Source: Christensenella sp. UBA3798
GTDB taxonomy: Bacteria; Bacillota; Clostridia; Christensenellales; CAG-1252
Length of the DNA: 20,391 nucleotides
Assembly: GCA_002368735.1 (NCBI GenBank)
Contig: DFEQ01000082.1
Coordinates: 5,084-25,474 of the forward strand
Direction of reading: 5' to 3'
Below are positions 19,556-20,391 of the stretch, piece by piece. Made by a program: the position numbers and the translations under genes. The notes below the pieces were generated by a model. That model did no database searches and was not told the origin of the DNA. It saw only the letters and a program-made list of their open reading frames with translations. Every line of letters starts with the position of its first letter. Position 1 is the stretch's first letter.

Positions 19556-20391
19556 CAAGCGGTTTCGATCTTGCTGGCTTTCTGCAATCCCAGTTTCTTG
19601 ATCGCGTCCTCGCGCATCTTGTACTTCAAGATCTTGCCCGCCGCATTCATCGGGAACTCGGTGACGAACTCCACGTAGCGAGGTACCTTATGGCGCGCCA
19701 TATTCGCCCCGATATAGGCTTTCATCTCGTCGGCGGTCATGGTCTCGCCCTCTTTCAGGATGATGCAAGCCATGATCTCCTCGCCGTACTGCTCGTCGGG
19801 CACGCCGATGACCTGCACGTCCGAGACCTTCGGATGGGTATAGATAAATTCCTCGATCTCCTTGGGGTAGATATTCTCGCCGCCGCGAATGATCATATCC
19901 TTGAGCCTGCCCGTGATGCGGAAGTTCCCTTCCTTGGTGCGGCAAGCGAGGTCTCCCGTATGCAGCCAGCCGTCCTTGTCTATCGCGGCTTCGGTAGCTT
20001 TGGGCATCTTGTAGTAGCCCTTCATTATATTATACCCGCGCGCGAGGAATTCGCCCGTCACTTCGTCGGGGCAGTCCTCCCCCGTCTCGGGGTTCACGAT
20101 GCGGCACTCTATCTCGGGGAGCGGTCTGCCGACGGTGGCGACGCGCACCTCGACGGGATCGTCGGTGGAGCTCATCGTACAGCCGGGGGACGCCTCGGTC
20201 TGACCGTACACGATGGTGATCTCGGTCATGTGCATCTTCTCCACCACGTCCTTCATCGCGCTGATCGGGCAGGGAGAGCCCGCCATGATGCCGGTGCGCA
20301 TATAGGAGAAGTCAGTCTTGGGGAAGTCGGGATGCTCGAGCATCGCTATGAACATCGTGGGCACGCCGTGGAAGGCGGTGATGTGCTCGTT
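19555..20391 (-). CDS. AMP-forming acyl-CoA synthetase, C-terminal part
   Basis: The visible 278 residues are the C-terminal half of an ANL-superfamily enzyme; the frame is open through the right edge. Motifs in order: HGVPTMF, IVYGQTEASP (acyl-substrate/ATP region), GWLHTGDLA with the ribose-binding aspartate, ITGRLKDMIIRGGENIYP (hinge) and AAGKILKYKMR with the catalytic lysine. These fit medium/long-chain fatty acyl-CoA synthetases (FadD-like), which activate a carboxylic acid with ATP and load it on CoA. The chain length cannot be judged without the N-terminal pocket. The structured element R3 starts at its stop codon. Confidence 0.92.
   Translation of the reverse strand, partial: NEHITAFHGVPTMFIAMLEHPDFPKTDFSYMRTGIMAGSPCPISAMKDVVEKMHMTEITIVYGQTEASPGCTMSSTDDPVEVRVATVGRPLPEIECRIVNPETGEDCPDEVTGEFLARGYNIMKGYYKMPKATEAAIDKDGWLHTGDLACRTKEGNFRITGRLKDMIIRGGENIYPKEIEEFIYTHPKVSDVQVIGVPDEQYGEEIMACIILKEGETMTADEMKAYIGANMARHKVPRYVEFVTEFPMNAAGKILKYKMREDAIKKLGLQKASKIETA

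Overview
This window looks like a chromosomal piece of an uncultured-type Clostridia (Bacillota), moderately GC-rich. The support is textbook sigma-A promoters (TTGACA-N17-TATAAT), AGGAGG ribosome binding sites, a Gram-positive LexA box (CGAAC-N4-GTTCG), the Firmicute families YkvI and YqjW/UvrX-like polymerase, and a NuoE/HATPase pair of the kind found around clostridial [FeFe]-hydrogenase genes. I cannot name a genus from sequence alone.

Layout. 1-4130 (minus): fructose-bisphosphate aldolase, GAPDH and a NuoE/HydC-type [2Fe-2S] subunit form one operon. It is followed by a six-TM protein with an acidic repeat tail and by a truncated HATPase protein, each with its own promoter. 4257-6072 (plus): an MgtE magnesium transporter with a duplicated N-domain, preceded by a promoter and a 21-codon leader ORF. 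6073-6800: no genes, packed with hairpin arrays. 6802-10818 (minus): SOS-regulated Y-family polymerase, YkvI-like transporter and a TPR protein. 10802-12802 (minus): Hsp33 and a YesL/DUF624-like membrane protein, forming one tight operon with the TPR gene. 12867-13944 (plus): aspartate-semialdehyde dehydrogenase. 13943-14500: structured repeats. 14527-16274: a BspA-like LRR lipoprotein divergent from a small XRE regulator whose apparent operators sit inside the promoters. 16291-16482: repeats. 16471-19223 (minus): FAD oxidoreductase and MATE exporter. 19224-19555: repeats. 19555-end (minus): the C-terminal part of an acyl-CoA synthetase.

The genes are mostly housekeeping; the unusual content is between them. 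Two systems of short structured repeats recur at gene 3' ends. (1) Arrays of mini-hairpins whose stems differ in sequence but which are separated by an invariant 7-nt spacer (GTGATAT/GCGATAT, read in the sense direction of the preceding gene). In two cases the array starts with a hairpin that contains the gene's stop codon. (2) A roughly 125-nt two-tier element, starting at the stop codon, whose outer and inner stems differ completely in sequence between copies while the internal-loop sequences and an apical CGTAC-AAGGA-GTACG loop are conserved. A 9-nt-spacer hairpin array, a CCCC-hairpin-GGGGACCCC family and a heptamer (ATTCCTA) repeat accompany them. I do not recognise these as named elements.
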